64,000 nt of DNA from Crocinitomicaceae bacterium (GTDB taxonomy: Bacteria > Bacteroidota > Bacteroidia > Flavobacteriales_D > Crocinitomicaceae). Positions 51,297-61,815 of the stretch are shown piece after piece. The translations under genes were made by a program, and so were the position numbers. The first letter of the stretch is position 1. Every line of letters begins with the position of its first letter. Where the stretch lies: contig JAGYIR010000006.1 in the NCBI GenBank assembly GCA_018402525.1, positions 1-64,000 of the forward strand. The letters are read 5' to 3'. The notes under the pieces are model-generated. The model worked only from the letters and a program-made list of their open reading frames with translations, was not told the DNA's origin and ran no database searches.

Positions 51297-51304
51297 TAAG
51301 TTTG
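51297..51304 (+). promoter_or_regulatory. -7 box of lipoprotein gene promoter
   Basis: TAAGTTTG followed by CAG matches TAnnTTTG, 24 bases before the lipoprotein ATG. Confidence 0.5.
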
Positions 51305-51328
51305 CAGTACTAATTAAAACCAATTGCT

Positions 51329-52006
51329 ATGAAAAATATCATTTTTCCATTATTTCTTGCGCTTGCACTTGTTAGTTGTGATAAGGAAGATTCTGAAGAT
51401 GTAAATCAGGACAAAATTTATACAGATTATGAAATGTTCTACAACGAGAACACCGATAAAACAACCGTTGTTGCGCGCTTTAGATTTGGTGGACCGACAG
51501 GAACATTGCTCGAGTTGAGCTCTGGTGCAACTGTGACGTTCAATGGAGACAATCTTGCCTACAACGGATGGTACGGTGGACACACCAAAGAATATGCAGG
51601 TCAACTTGCATCAGGAACCTTTGTCTACATCGACGTAGATGGAAATTCTTTCACAAACGCTACACCATCCTACAATCCAATCGCCTTTGATCCTGGATTT
51701 GATACAATCGTAAAATCACAAGCCAACACCTTGACATGGCTAGGTAGCCAGCTTGATCCAAACGAAGCCGTTGCTGTTTTCGTTGGAACGTGGACTTGGG
51801 GACAAGATGCGCTGTTTTATCAAGATTTAGATGGTGCAACGAACATTATCATGGGAATCAATCAATTGAGCAATTTAGCAGAAGGTACATCGACCGTTTA
51901 CATGGATCGCTACACTGCCGTTAATGTTTCTCAAGGTACAAGTGAAGGTGGTCGCATTAGAAGTAAGTACCGAGCGATCAACCAACAAGTTTTGGTATTA
52001 CCATAA
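51329..52006 (+). CDS. Secreted lipoprotein, function unknown
   Basis: The 225-residue product has a lipobox 'LALVSC' (Cys16) followed by an acidic linker. The mature part is beta-rich, with 'VARFRFGGPTGTLLELSSGA', 'YNGWYGGHTKEYAGQLASG' and 'YMDRYTAVNVSQGTSEGGRI'; the Gly/aromatic pattern suggests an immunoglobulin-like or beta-sandwich fold. No family recognised. Flanking terminators make it a single-gene unit. Confidence 0.78.
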   Translation: MKNIIFPLFLALALVSCDKEDSEDVNQDKIYTDYEMFYNENTDKTTVVARFRFGGPTGTLLELSSGATVTFNGDNLAYNGWYGGHTKEYAGQLASGTFVYIDVDGNSFTNATPSYNPIAFDPGFDTIVKSQANTLTWLGSQLDPNEAVAVFVGTWTWGQDALFYQDLDGATNIIMGINQLSNLAEGTSTVYMDRYTAVNVSQGTSEGGRIRSKYRAINQQVLVLP

Positions 52007-52027
52007 ATTAATCTGAACCATATTCAT

Positions 52028-52063
52028 ATGCCATTCGTCGTGAATTGATGAATGGCATTTTTT
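52028..52063 (+). terminator. Terminator after the lipoprotein gene
   Basis: ATGCCATTC (52028-52036) pairs perfectly with GAATGGCAT (52050-52058) and is followed by T6. Confidence 0.8.
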
Positions 52064-52084
52064 ATTGTTGGAAACTCCAATTAT

Positions 52085-53008
52085 TTAGAGATGCCTCATT
52101 AAATAACAGTACATATCCACCATGGACTGAATATCACGCTTAAAGACCTTTTCGTCTGGTGTGTGGACATGATCTTCCGGCGCACCAATGAAACACCAGT
52201 CAATCGGGTAATCTGATTTTTGCAACATTCCGCCATCGCTACCTCCTGCTGATTCAACTTCAAGTTGAAATTGAACTCCAGACTCCTTGGCTAGACCAAT
52301 GATTTTATCCAAATATGATTTTCGAGGAAGTCCGTGATCACGCATCGAAATCGCTACTCCTCCTCCATGCTCGACACCTGATGTCACCCACGTAATATCT
52401 GCAATTAGTGCTTGATACACGCCATAATTATCAATCAAATATTTTGCGCAGAAACCAACGGAATTGCCACCATGTTCTTCATAAGTAGAAAAGACAATCG
52501 CACCATTTTTAAGTGTTTCAGCGACTTTCAATGCCGCCCAAACACCTAAACGGTTGTCCATGTAGGGCGATTGAACATATTCATCTGTTTCTCTAAAATT
52601 TGGTTTAAATGTCAGCAAAGTACCACGATCAATTTCGCGGTCAAAAACATATTTCATCGTGGAGTTTCCTTCTTCGTCTTCAATCACCATTAACTCCGTT
52701 TCAATCTCGCCCTGTGAATCGCTTCCAACCAGTTGAGTTCCATCGATAATGCGAGGACCACCGACTTTTATCAATTCTTTGTCGTATCCCGTAGAAAAAC
52801 CAATGCTGTCCATGTGCGCATAAATTGCTGTTGTTGGTTTTCCAAAAACGAGAATCACACAATCTTGAAATCCTCTTCCCTCAATAATTTGAGGTTGTGT
52901 TTTAAACGTGCTTTGGTTCTGTTTAACGTAATTCAAAATGAAGTCCTTCATCTTTCCTTCGTCACTTGCCGCAGCACGGACCTCCACTAATTGCTTTAAT
53001 AATTCCAC
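52085..53008 (-). CDS. M42-family metal-dependent aminopeptidase
   Basis: The 307-residue protein shows the M42/M18-like metal ligands: 'AIYAHMDSIGFSTGYD' (His about 80), 'SPYMDNRLGVWAALKV' (Asp about 149), 'FSTYEEHGGNSVGFCA' (catalytic Glu and ligand Glu about 176-177), 'ALIADITWVTSG' (Asp about 200) and 'GAPEDHVHTPDE' (His about 285). It should trim N-terminal residues from short peptides in the cytoplasm. It is shorter than typical members (about 350) in the PDZ-like insert. A TACCTTTG box lies upstream (53040-53047). Confidence 0.88.
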   Translation of the reverse strand: MELLKQLVEVRAAASDEGKMKDFILNYVKQNQSTFKTQPQIIEGRGFQDCVILVFGKPTTAIYAHMDSIGFSTGYDKELIKVGGPRIIDGTQLVGSDSQGEIETELMVIEDEEGNSTMKYVFDREIDRGTLLTFKPNFRETDEYVQSPYMDNRLGVWAALKVAETLKNGAIVFSTYEEHGGNSVGFCAKYLIDNYGVYQALIADITWVTSGVEHGGGVAISMRDHGLPRKSYLDKIIGLAKESGVQFQLEVESAGGSDGGMLQKSDYPIDWCFIGAPEDHVHTPDEKVFKRDIQSMVDMYCYLMRHL

Positions 53009-53083
53009 TGATGCTCGTTTTATTAATTCATACTAAAATCAAAGGTAAACTTGTCAATCGAAAAAGCAGCAATTGTTCGCCAT

Positions 53084-54163
53084 TTAATTCGTAGCAGTCA
53101 ACACCGTTCTCCAACGATCGAGTTGATGAAAGATGCCATACGTGAAATTCGTTGAGTGTAATACCGATATTTTTTGATTACTTCGCTCTTTCACCTGCTC
53201 TAGGTAGACAGGATCGTTATAAAAAGATGAGTACACATTAACGCCAGAAGAAACAACTTCGCCTTCTCCTTTTATATAACCCAATTCCTTTAAGTGGAGT
53301 ATCACTTTATCTTTCAGCGCATGCTCACCTATTGCCTTTGCTTCATTTTCAAATACTCCGACGCATAAGAGATATTGGCTGTCATCAATTTCATTTTCGA
53401 CTTGACTTGTCATATCGCTAACACGATGGATGAGTTCATTTTCAAAAACACGTTCGTAGCTAAACTTTCTCACCTCAAAATCTTCCAAAAGTAGATGTAA
53501 ATGAATATAGTCAACTGGCTTCACGTTAAATTCAAGAGGTTTTTTGTTGAGAACAATGGAATCGACAGTACTCAAAGAAGTCATGGTCAATCGATCTGAC
53601 ACAATTCTAGTTCCGTCGTGAAGGTCAACCTTTAAATATTCGTCGTTCTGGATAGACTTCACTCGTTGATTAAAAATTATTTGAATGTTGTACTCCTCAA
53701 TTAACCGATGTATCGCCTGCTCAATATCCTTGGCGCCGTTCACTGGATATAGGTACTTTGAAGGACGCAATGACCAGCGGAAATCAGGTTGATGTACCGA
53801 AGCCTTTAGGTGCTTAAAATTAAGCGTTCTAAGATTTCTTACGACTCCTTTCAAAGTTGCAATGTTCATTTTCCAATCGTACGGGATGCGAACTAACTTC
53901 CTTTTGATTTTGGGAGAGGGTGTCAAAGGTTGAAGCTTCAGTTTCATGAACTCTTCCAAGAAATCATAGGCCGGTAGAGAAACATCCCACACATGACAGC
54001 CCACCTCAACATTCGGCATTCCATCGTATTGAATTGTACCCCAAGCCCCACCAGGTCGGTCGCGCTCTTCGATAATCAACACTTCTTTTCCCCTAGATAT
54101 TTGGTAACATGCCTCAATAATAGAGATAGGACCAGCTCCAATGATCACATGATCGATTTTCAT
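53084..54163 (-). CDS. FAD/NAD(P)-binding protein (amine-oxidase/UGM-like)
   Basis: From ATG 54163 ('MKIDHVIIGAGPISIIEA') the 359-residue protein begins directly with the dinucleotide-binding beta-alpha-beta. 'EVLIIEERDRPGGAWGTIQY' carries the second FAD contact, and the body resembles NAD(P)-binding oxidoreductases near protoporphyrinogen oxidase or UDP-galactopyranose mutase. The substrate is unknown. An ATG at 54196 next to the YigZ stop gives a longer N-terminus and is possible. It is co-oriented with YigZ, touching it, and probably co-transcribed. Confidence 0.75.
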   Translation of the reverse strand: MKIDHVIIGAGPISIIEACYQISRGKEVLIIEERDRPGGAWGTIQYDGMPNVEVGCHVWDVSLPAYDFLEEFMKLKLQPLTPSPKIKRKLVRIPYDWKMNIATLKGVVRNLRTLNFKHLKASVHQPDFRWSLRPSKYLYPVNGAKDIEQAIHRLIEEYNIQIIFNQRVKSIQNDEYLKVDLHDGTRIVSDRLTMTSLSTVDSIVLNKKPLEFNVKPVDYIHLHLLLEDFEVRKFSYERVFENELIHRVSDMTSQVENEIDDSQYLLCVGVFENEAKAIGEHALKDKVILHLKELGYIKGEGEVVSSGVNVYSSFYNDPVYLEQVKERSNQKISVLHSTNFTYGIFHQLDRWRTVLTATN

Positions 54164-54196
54164 TTCTTCATTTAATTTGTGACCGTGCTTATTCAT

Positions 54197-54805
54197 CTAA
54201 TAGGTTCCCAATTCTGTTATTTCAAGTGAATCAAACGACTTTAGTTCATGTTTTATTCCATCAGACGACTCTTGAGGTAAATTGATCGTTACAGTACAAT
54301 CAGTTTCAAAGTTCTTTGTTTTCACTTCCAAATTGTTCTTTTTAAGAAAATTCATAATGTGCGGCATATCCTCATAACCAAAGTTCAATTGCACCCAATC
54401 GTACATTTCCAATTCGACAGTCGTTGCATTCGAAAGCGCTTCTTTAGCTGCAGTTCGATAGGCGTTTATTAATCCACCAACACCGAGTTTTGTTCCTCCG
54501 TAGTAGCGCACAACACCGATGAGCGTATTTGTCAATTCAAACGAATCGATTTGTCCAAGAATTGGAGCTCCTGCAGAATTATTGGGTTCACCGTCGTCGT
54601 TTGCACGGTAGGAATTATCGTCCATTCCGAATCGATATGCATAACAAAGATGACGTGCTTGATTATGCTCTTTTTTCCATTCACTTAAGAAATCATTCGC
54701 TTCCGGTTCAGTGTAGCATGGGACAGCAATACCGATAAACTTGGAACCTTTTTCTTTGTACATCCCTTCTGATCGCTCCTTTACCGTTCTATATTTTACT
54801 TTCAC
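54197..54805 (-). CDS. IMPACT/YigZ-family protein
   Basis: The 202-residue protein has the YigZ N-terminal domain ('KGSKFIGIAVPCYTEPEAND', 'QARHLCYAYRFGMDDNSYRA', 'DDGEPNNSAGAPILGQIDSF', 'GVVRYYGGTKLGVGGLINAY') and the C-terminal ferredoxin-like domain ('MYDWVQLNFGYEDMPHIMNF'). Eukaryotic IMPACT modulates eIF2-kinase activation; the bacterial function is unknown. Complete length. Confidence 0.92.
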   Translation of the reverse strand: MKVKYRTVKERSEGMYKEKGSKFIGIAVPCYTEPEANDFLSEWKKEHNQARHLCYAYRFGMDDNSYRANDDGEPNNSAGAPILGQIDSFELTNTLIGVVRYYGGTKLGVGGLINAYRTAAKEALSNATTVELEMYDWVQLNFGYEDMPHIMNFLKKNNLEVKTKNFETDCTVTINLPQESSDGIKHELKSFDSLEITELGTY

Positions 54806-54881
54806 GTAAGTGTAAAATTAAAATCCCTTCGTACGTTCTTTGAGGCACGAAGGGATTTATTCTTTAGTTCATTAGTTGGAT

Positions 54882-55799
54882 TTACTTATCCATATCATCT
54901 TTTAACTTTCCACCTACAAATGTACCAGCGATAATTTGATCTTGAAATTCTTTCATTCCACCTGGTGAGTGCGGCATTAAAATCGATGAATTTTTAGAAT
55001 TCGCTCCGATATCTTTGATTGTATCAAAATACTGCGTCATCAATACGAATTGCATAATTTCTTCGTGCGTAACTGTATCCAATGATTTCTTGAAATCTTC
55101 TACCGACTCTTTAAATCCGCGCACAATCTCCAACCGTTGACGTGCAATACCTTCACCAGAAAGTCTTTTTGATTCCGCTTCTGCTTCCGCTTCCTTGATG
55201 ATTTTAATTTTATTTCCTTCCCCTTCTTCCAATGCTGCTTCACGATCTCTTTTCGCTGCATTGATTCTGTTCATGGCGTCCTTCACTTTATGATCAGGAT
55301 CAATATCTGTAATCAAAGCCTTAATGATTTGGAAACCGTAGGCATTCATGCTTTCATGAATATTTTTTTGCACGGCAATCGCAATATCCTCCTTCTTTGC
55401 AAAAACATCATCTAGTTCAAGTTTTGGAACTTCGGCACGTACATCATCAAATACATAAGAAGAAATCTGATTACGGGGATTGTCCATAGAGTAATATGCT
55501 TCCTTTACTTGATCGCTTCCGACTTTAAATTGCACGGACACTTGTAAGTTTACGAATACATTGTCCAACGTCTTCGTTTCTACCGTCACATCTAGTTGCT
55601 GCACCCTTAAATTTATCACCGCCGCTTTTCTGTCAACGAATGGGATAATGAATCCCAATCCTGGTCGCGCGATTTTTACAAATTTTCCAAATCGTTCTAT
55701 CACGTAGGCAGTTTGCTCTGTTACCATGATGACACTTTTAAAAATAAGTATTAGCAATACAAAGCCTAATACGATGGGCATTATCATTGATTCTTCCAT
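54882..55799 (-). CDS. SPFH/band-7 membrane protein (stomatin/QmcA type)
   Basis: The 305-residue protein has an N-terminal membrane helix ('MPIVLGFVLLILIFKSVIMV'), the SPFH domain (about 28-190, 'TAYVIERFGKFVKIARPGLG', 'RVQQLDVTVETKTLDNVFVN') and a coiled-coil region ('NRINAAKRDREAALEEGEGN', 'EAEAESKRLSGEGIARQRLE'). Such proteins form large rings in membrane microdomains and often hold FtsH-type proteases. It is a single-gene unit between yigZ and dnaA. Confidence 0.92.
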   Translation of the reverse strand: MEESMIMPIVLGFVLLILIFKSVIMVTEQTAYVIERFGKFVKIARPGLGFIIPFVDRKAAVINLRVQQLDVTVETKTLDNVFVNLQVSVQFKVGSDQVKEAYYSMDNPRNQISSYVFDDVRAEVPKLELDDVFAKKEDIAIAVQKNIHESMNAYGFQIIKALITDIDPDHKVKDAMNRINAAKRDREAALEEGEGNKIKIIKEAEAEAESKRLSGEGIARQRLEIVRGFKESVEDFKKSLDTVTHEEIMQFVLMTQYFDTIKDIGANSKNSSILMPHSPGGMKEFQDQIIAGTFVGGKLKDDMDK

Positions 55800-55888
55800 A
55801 GGTTGTTGTTTTAGTTAATGTTCAAAAGGTACGTTTTTTTTTTTATTCTAAATAAAAAAGCCATCGACCGAAGTTGATGGCTTACAAT

Positions 55889-57319
55889 TTATTGTATCGT
55901 TAATTTCTTCTCCAAATCTTCAAGATACGCTCTAAACTGCTTATCGGTCTCTGATAAATTAGTGACTGTTCTGCAAGCGTGCAATACCGTTGCGTGATCT
56001 TTGCCACCACAGTGCGCTCCAATATTTGCCAAAGAAGATTTTGTCATTTTCTTTGAGAAATACATAGAAATCTGACGTGCTTGAACCACTTCTCTCTTTC
56101 TTGTTTTTGATTTCAAAATCTCCAACGGTAAATCGAAGTAATCGCACACCACTTTTTGAATGTATTCAATCGAAACTTCGCGCGCTGTGTTTTTCACGAA
56201 CTTATCAACCATTTGCTTCGCCAATTCAATCGTAATCGCCTTTTTGTTCAATGAAGCCTGTGCAAGCAAAGTATTCAACGCACCTTCCATCTCTCTCACA
56301 TTCGTATTGATTGAATATGCAAGGTACTCCGTAACGTCCTTCGGAAGTTCGATGCCGTTTCCGTACATTTTCTTTTCAAGAATCGCCATACGTGTTTCCA
56401 AATCTGGTGCGCTCAAATCGGCAGAAAGTCCCCATTTGAATCGTGACAACAAACGTTGCTCCATTCCTTGCATCTCTACAGGTGGTTTATCGCTCGTTAG
56501 AATGATTTGTTTTCCATTTTGATGTAAGTGATTGAACACATGGAAGAAAACATCCTGTGTCTTCTCTTTCCCAGAGAAAAACTGAACATCATCTATAATT
56601 AAAACGTCTATCATTTGATAGAAATGAATAAAATCGTTGGTTGTTTGGTTCTTGATGGCATCAATGAATTGGTGCGCAAATTTTTCAGAACCTACATAAA
56701 GGACTGTTTTGTTAGGGAATTGATCTTTGATTGAAATTCCTATGGCATGTGCCAAGTGTGTTTTTCCTAAACCAACTCCTCCGTATATCAATAATGGATT
56801 AAATGCTGTACCTCCTGGTTTATTAGCCACAGCATAACCTGATGCACGTGCCAAGCGGTTACAATCTCCTTCTACAAAATTATCGAATGAATACGATGGA
56901 TTTAAATTCGAATCCACATTCACTTTCTTCAATCCTGGAATAATAAATGGATTGCGAATTTGATTTTCACTAACATCCAACGGAACAGACACAGGTGCAT
57001 TTTTGAGCGACTTTTTATTCAGCGCTGGCAATTTAACTGTGTATGGTGTAGAATTAGTAGTGTTATTCTCCATAATAATGCTGTACTCCAATCTTCCTTC
57101 CGATCCCAACTCCTTTTGGATTACTTTCTTCAAAAGCGTAATATAGTTTTCCTCTAACCATTCGTAAAAAAAATGAGATGGCACTTGAATAGTCAAAATA
57201 CTATCTTCAAGTTTTACAGGGGTTATTGGCTCAAACCACGTTTTAAATGCTTGTAAAGAGACGTTATCCCTAATTATCTTAGCGCAAGACCCCCATACTT
57301 CATCGTGATTTTTACTCAT
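55889..57319 (-). CDS. dnaA: Chromosomal replication initiator DnaA
   Basis: From ATG 57319 ('MSKNHDEVWGSCAKIIRDNV') the 476-residue protein has domain I ('FKTWFEPITPVKLEDSILTI'), a linker, the AAA+ domain with Walker A 'YGGVGLGKTHLAHAIG' and Walker B 'DVLIIDDVQFFSGKEK', and domain IV with the DnaA-box signature 'CGGKDHATVLHACRTV'. It opens the origin. An earlier in-frame start at 57367 is possible but adds a non-conserved basic tail. No dnaN follows, which is common in Bacteroidetes where dnaA stands alone. Confidence 0.96.
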   Translation of the reverse strand: MSKNHDEVWGSCAKIIRDNVSLQAFKTWFEPITPVKLEDSILTIQVPSHFFYEWLEENYITLLKKVIQKELGSEGRLEYSIIMENNTTNSTPYTVKLPALNKKSLKNAPVSVPLDVSENQIRNPFIIPGLKKVNVDSNLNPSYSFDNFVEGDCNRLARASGYAVANKPGGTAFNPLLIYGGVGLGKTHLAHAIGISIKDQFPNKTVLYVGSEKFAHQFIDAIKNQTTNDFIHFYQMIDVLIIDDVQFFSGKEKTQDVFFHVFNHLHQNGKQIILTSDKPPVEMQGMEQRLLSRFKWGLSADLSAPDLETRMAILEKKMYGNGIELPKDVTEYLAYSINTNVREMEGALNTLLAQASLNKKAITIELAKQMVDKFVKNTAREVSIEYIQKVVCDYFDLPLEILKSKTRKREVVQARQISMYFSKKMTKSSLANIGAHCGGKDHATVLHACRTVTNLSETDKQFRAYLEDLEKKLTIQ

Positions 57320-57367
57320 CTTATTCGTTTGTTTTGTTTCTGGTTTACGCCGAAATTCTATATCCAA

Positions 57368-57665
57368 AGGATCGTTTTTCAGCTCAGTTAAGTTGTTGTT
57401 TTATTCTGATGACAAATATTTACATAAAAAAGTTAAAAAAAAAGCCAAATACCTGTTGATTTTTAAAAAAGTTTTACTTCTAAAAATTTTAACAAATGAA
57501 CACTAAATTAACAGAAAGACAACAATTTATGAATGTAACAAATTAATTATCAATCTTTAAAGAATACCAACTTAATTCTAAATCTAACAACGATTCTAAG
57601 ATAAAACTAAATATTCAACCACCAATCATTTCTTATCACTATTTTTGATTTTAGACTTATAAACA
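57368..57665. other. AT-rich gap upstream of dnaA (possible oriC, unproven)
   Basis: This 298-base stretch is very AT-rich with runs of A and T. I found no TTATCCACA box on either strand, only weak TTATCA-type matches near 57547 and 57633. It probably holds the divergent promoters of dnaA and the thioesterase gene; an origin role is possible but unsupported. Confidence 0.2.
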
Positions 57666-58085
57666 ATGAAACTATCATTTGAGCATTCGACAACGCTTCG
57701 TGTTCGCTACGGCGAAACAGATCAAATGGGCTATTGCTACTATGGTAATTACGCTCAATATTTTGAGGTTGGACGGGTCGAAGCCCTTCGAGCAATTGGC
57801 ATGAGCTACAAAAGTCTAGAAGAAAGGGGGGTCATGCTGCCTGTCTCTGAATTTAGTGTGAAATACAAGTCCCCAGCAAAATATGATGATGCATTGACAA
57901 TCACAACTAAGGTCTCCTCTATCAAAGGTCCACGAATCGTTTTTGATTACACCATTACCAACGAGCAAGGAACACTTATTTCTGAAGCCACGACAACTCT
58001 CGTATTTGTCAACAAAGATACAATGCGACCGACATCAGCACCGGAAGATTTCCTGGATGTGGTAAAACCGTACGAAGTCAATTAG
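57666..58085 (+). CDS. Hotdog-fold acyl-CoA thioesterase
   Basis: The 139-residue protein shows the 4-hydroxybenzoyl-CoA thioesterase/YbgC pattern: 'LRVRYGETDQMGYCYYGNYA' (catalytic Asp of the ETDQMG segment, about 19) and 'EVGRVEALRAIGMSYKSLEE'. It hydrolyses acyl-CoA or acyl-carrier thioesters. In E. coli relatives sit with the Tol-Pal genes; here it stands alone, converging with the 2-oxoacid dehydrogenase gene with a 4-base overlap. Confidence 0.88.
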   Translation: MKLSFEHSTTLRVRYGETDQMGYCYYGNYAQYFEVGRVEALRAIGMSYKSLEERGVMLPVSEFSVKYKSPAKYDDALTITTKVSSIKGPRIVFDYTITNEQGTLISEATTTLVFVNKDTMRPTSAPEDFLDVVKPYEVN

Positions 58086-60082
58086 TACTTCATCAATTCT
58101 TCAATCGCCTTATCTAGCCTGTCCTTAGGTAAAAATTGTTGCTCTAAGTCAGCCGCAAACGGAACAGGAGTATCCAAGGAAGCAACACGTTTTACTGGTG
58201 CATCAAGTGATTCAAAACAGTGTTCAGAAATCAACGCGACAATCTCACCGCCAATACCACCTGTCATGCAATCTTCATGTAAAACCAATGCCTTTCCAGT
58301 TTTTCTGACAGATGCAAAAATTGCTTCTTTATCTAGCGGTAACAATGTTCTTAAATCAATGATTTCAATCGAACAATCAGCATGTTTTTCGGCATATTCC
58401 TTCGCCCAGTGAACACCAAGTCCATAGGTAATGATGGAAATATCTGCACCTTCTTTTACTGTTTTAGCTTTGCCAATTTCAACGGTATAATAAGCATCTG
58501 GAACTTCTTCACGGATACTTCGGTACAAGAACTTATGTTCAAACACCATCACCGGATTGGGATCTTCTATGGCAGCTGCCAATAAACCTTTTGCTTCATA
58601 AGGTGTTGATGGATAGACGATTTTAAGTCCTGGTGTGTGAAAAAACCACGCTTCATTGCTTTGTGAGTGAAACGGTCCTGCCGCTGCTCCTGCTCCCGTA
58701 GGCATGCGAACAACAACGTCGGCATTTTGTCCCCAACGCCAGTGTAATTTCGCTAAATTATTGACAATCTGGTTAAATCCGCAGGTCACAAAATCCGCAA
58801 ATTGCATTTCAACCACCGCTTTCATTCCCGCAATTGACAAACCTAATCCTGCTCCTACAATCGCTGATTCACAAATCGGTGTGTTACGAACACGTTCCTT
58901 TCCAAATTGATCTACAAATCCCTCTGTGATTTTGAACACTCCACCATATTCCGCAATATCCTGACCCATAATGATTAGATCATTGTACCTCTCCATCGAT
59001 TGGCGCAAACCATCTTGAATCGCATCAATAAAACGCTTTTCACTTGTTTTACCTTCTCCTTTTATTACGACTTGCTCATAAGGAGCATACACATCCTTCA
59101 ATTCTTCTGCTTCATCTGGCGTGATCAATTCTTCTGCAAACGCGATATCCAATCCGTCTTGGATTTCCTTTTTGATTTCTGCAGTGAATTGCTCTTTGAC
59201 CGCCTCCGTTAAGATCCCTTCATCCATCAGAAATTTCTCATAATTCGTGATTGGATCAAACTCCTCCCACTCGTCTTGAATTCCTTCTGGATAATATTTG
59301 GTTCCTGAAGCCTCTTCATGCCCTCTCATGCGAAATGTCATGAATTCCAATAAAACCGGTTTCGGGCTCTTGCGTTGTTCTTTCGCAATTTTTCGAATTG
59401 CAGTAATTACTTCCAGAATATTATTTCCATTGACCTGAACCGCTTCCATGCCGTAACCGATGCCTTTATCAATAAACTGTGCACAACGAAACTGCTCGTT
59501 GGAAGGTGTTGAAAGTCCCCAACAATTATTTTCTATACCAAATATAACGGGCAAATCCCAAACAGAAGCGACGTTCAATGCCTCGTGAAAATCACCTTCA
59601 CTCGCTCCACCATCTCCAGTAAAAACAATGGTAGACGTTTTTAAATCTTTGATTTTTGATGCCAATGCTACCCCACTTGCCAACGCTAATTGCGGTCCAA
59701 GATGAGAAATCATCCCCACAATATTATATTCTTGCGTACCAAAGTGAAAAGAACGATCTCTTCCTTTGGTAAAACCTGACATCTTGCCTTGAAACTGTGC
59801 AAAAAGTCTACTCAAGGGAATATCACGAGTGGTAAAAACCCCCAAGTTTCTGTGCATCGGAAAAATGTACTCGTTGCGTTCCATAGCATACGCTGAACCG
59901 ACAGAAACCGCCTCTTGTCCCCAACCAGAAAACCATTTCGAAATTTTTCCTTGACGCAAGAGAATCAACATCTTCTCTTCAATCAGACGAGGTTTCAGGA
60001 TCTTCTTGTAAATCGACACTAATTCATCGTTCTCAAATCCTTCTTTCGAGTATACTATTTTTCGCTTATCCAAGACTGCCAT
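58082..60082 (-). CDS. 2-oxoacid dehydrogenase E1, fused alpha and beta subunits
   Basis: From ATG 60082 ('MAVLDKRKIVYSKEG') the 666-residue protein joins both E1 subunits of a branched-chain-type 2-oxoacid dehydrogenase. The alpha half (about 1-330) has the thiamine-diphosphate motif 'VFTGDGGASEGDFHEALNVA' ending 'FGIENN'; the beta half (from about 340) has 'ERYNDLIIMGQDIAEYGGVF' and 'RVRNTPICESAIVGAGLGLS'. It decarboxylates a 2-oxoacid and passes the acyl group to E2 lipoyl. Fused forms are common in Bacteroidetes. E2 and E3 genes are not adjacent. An upstream ATG at 60115 is less likely. Confidence 0.93.
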   Translation of the reverse strand: MAVLDKRKIVYSKEGFENDELVSIYKKILKPRLIEEKMLILLRQGKISKWFSGWGQEAVSVGSAYAMERNEYIFPMHRNLGVFTTRDIPLSRLFAQFQGKMSGFTKGRDRSFHFGTQEYNIVGMISHLGPQLALASGVALASKIKDLKTSTIVFTGDGGASEGDFHEALNVASVWDLPVIFGIENNCWGLSTPSNEQFRCAQFIDKGIGYGMEAVQVNGNNILEVITAIRKIAKEQRKSPKPVLLEFMTFRMRGHEEASGTKYYPEGIQDEWEEFDPITNYEKFLMDEGILTEAVKEQFTAEIKKEIQDGLDIAFAEELITPDEAEELKDVYAPYEQVVIKGEGKTSEKRFIDAIQDGLRQSMERYNDLIIMGQDIAEYGGVFKITEGFVDQFGKERVRNTPICESAIVGAGLGLSIAGMKAVVEMQFADFVTCGFNQIVNNLAKLHWRWGQNADVVVRMPTGAGAAAGPFHSQSNEAWFFHTPGLKIVYPSTPYEAKGLLAAAIEDPNPVMVFEHKFLYRSIREEVPDAYYTVEIGKAKTVKEGADISIITYGLGVHWAKEYAEKHADCSIEIIDLRTLLPLDKEAIFASVRKTGKALVLHEDCMTGGIGGEIVALISEHCFESLDAPVKRVASLDTPVPFAADLEQQFLPKDRLDKAIEELMKY

Positions 60083-60146
60083 ATAATTGTTGTAAAGAAG
60101 TAACAAATCTAACAATTAGATTAAATCAATGTGAAATTTTGGTAAT

Positions 60147-60180
60147 AAAAAAAGGCCCTCCGAACAACGAAGAGCCTTTT
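60147..60180 (-). terminator. Terminator of gdhA
   Basis: On the minus strand AAAAGGCTCT-CG and CG-AGGGCCTTTT pair with small mismatches around a 5-base loop, followed by T-run. It follows the gdhA stop and precedes the start of the E1 gene. Confidence 0.8.
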
Positions 60181-60197
60181 GCTATATACTTTTGAGA

Positions 60198-61556
<1,359 letters not shown>

Positions 61557-61576
61557 TTAAGTTTTTTTAATCGCAA

Positions 61577-61584
61577 CAAATGTA
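61577..61584 (-). promoter_or_regulatory. -7 box of gdhA promoter
   Basis: TACATTTG on the minus strand matches TAnnTTTG and lies 23 bases before the gdhA ATG. Confidence 0.5.
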
Positions 61585-61694
61585 AATATTTTTTGAATCA
61601 CGTTGCATTTTTTTGAACCTATATTTGGACTTCTAACTTTAATATTATTAACAATTTATTTATGAGTTGTTTTTATTTAAAACATAATTCATTG

Positions 61695-61702
61695 TAATTT
61701 TG
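61695..61702 (+). promoter_or_regulatory. Candidate -7 box of the surface-protein gene
   Basis: TAATTTTG matches TAnnTTTG 113 bases before the ATG at 61816, predicting a long leader of about 110 bases. Confidence 0.35.
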
Positions 61703-61815
61703 TTTTAATCACTTGAGAATGGGACTAGAAAAATTTATTTTATTCAATTTCTACTTTCAAGCAACTTAATACTATCAGTGTCGTCTATACAACGAAAACA
61801 AAAACAACTTAAAGC

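Noticed and set aside
57368-57665. A replication origin next to dnaA
   Set aside because: No consensus DnaA box or ordered box cluster was found by eye; only its position and AT richness suggest it, so it is listed only as a low-confidence gap.
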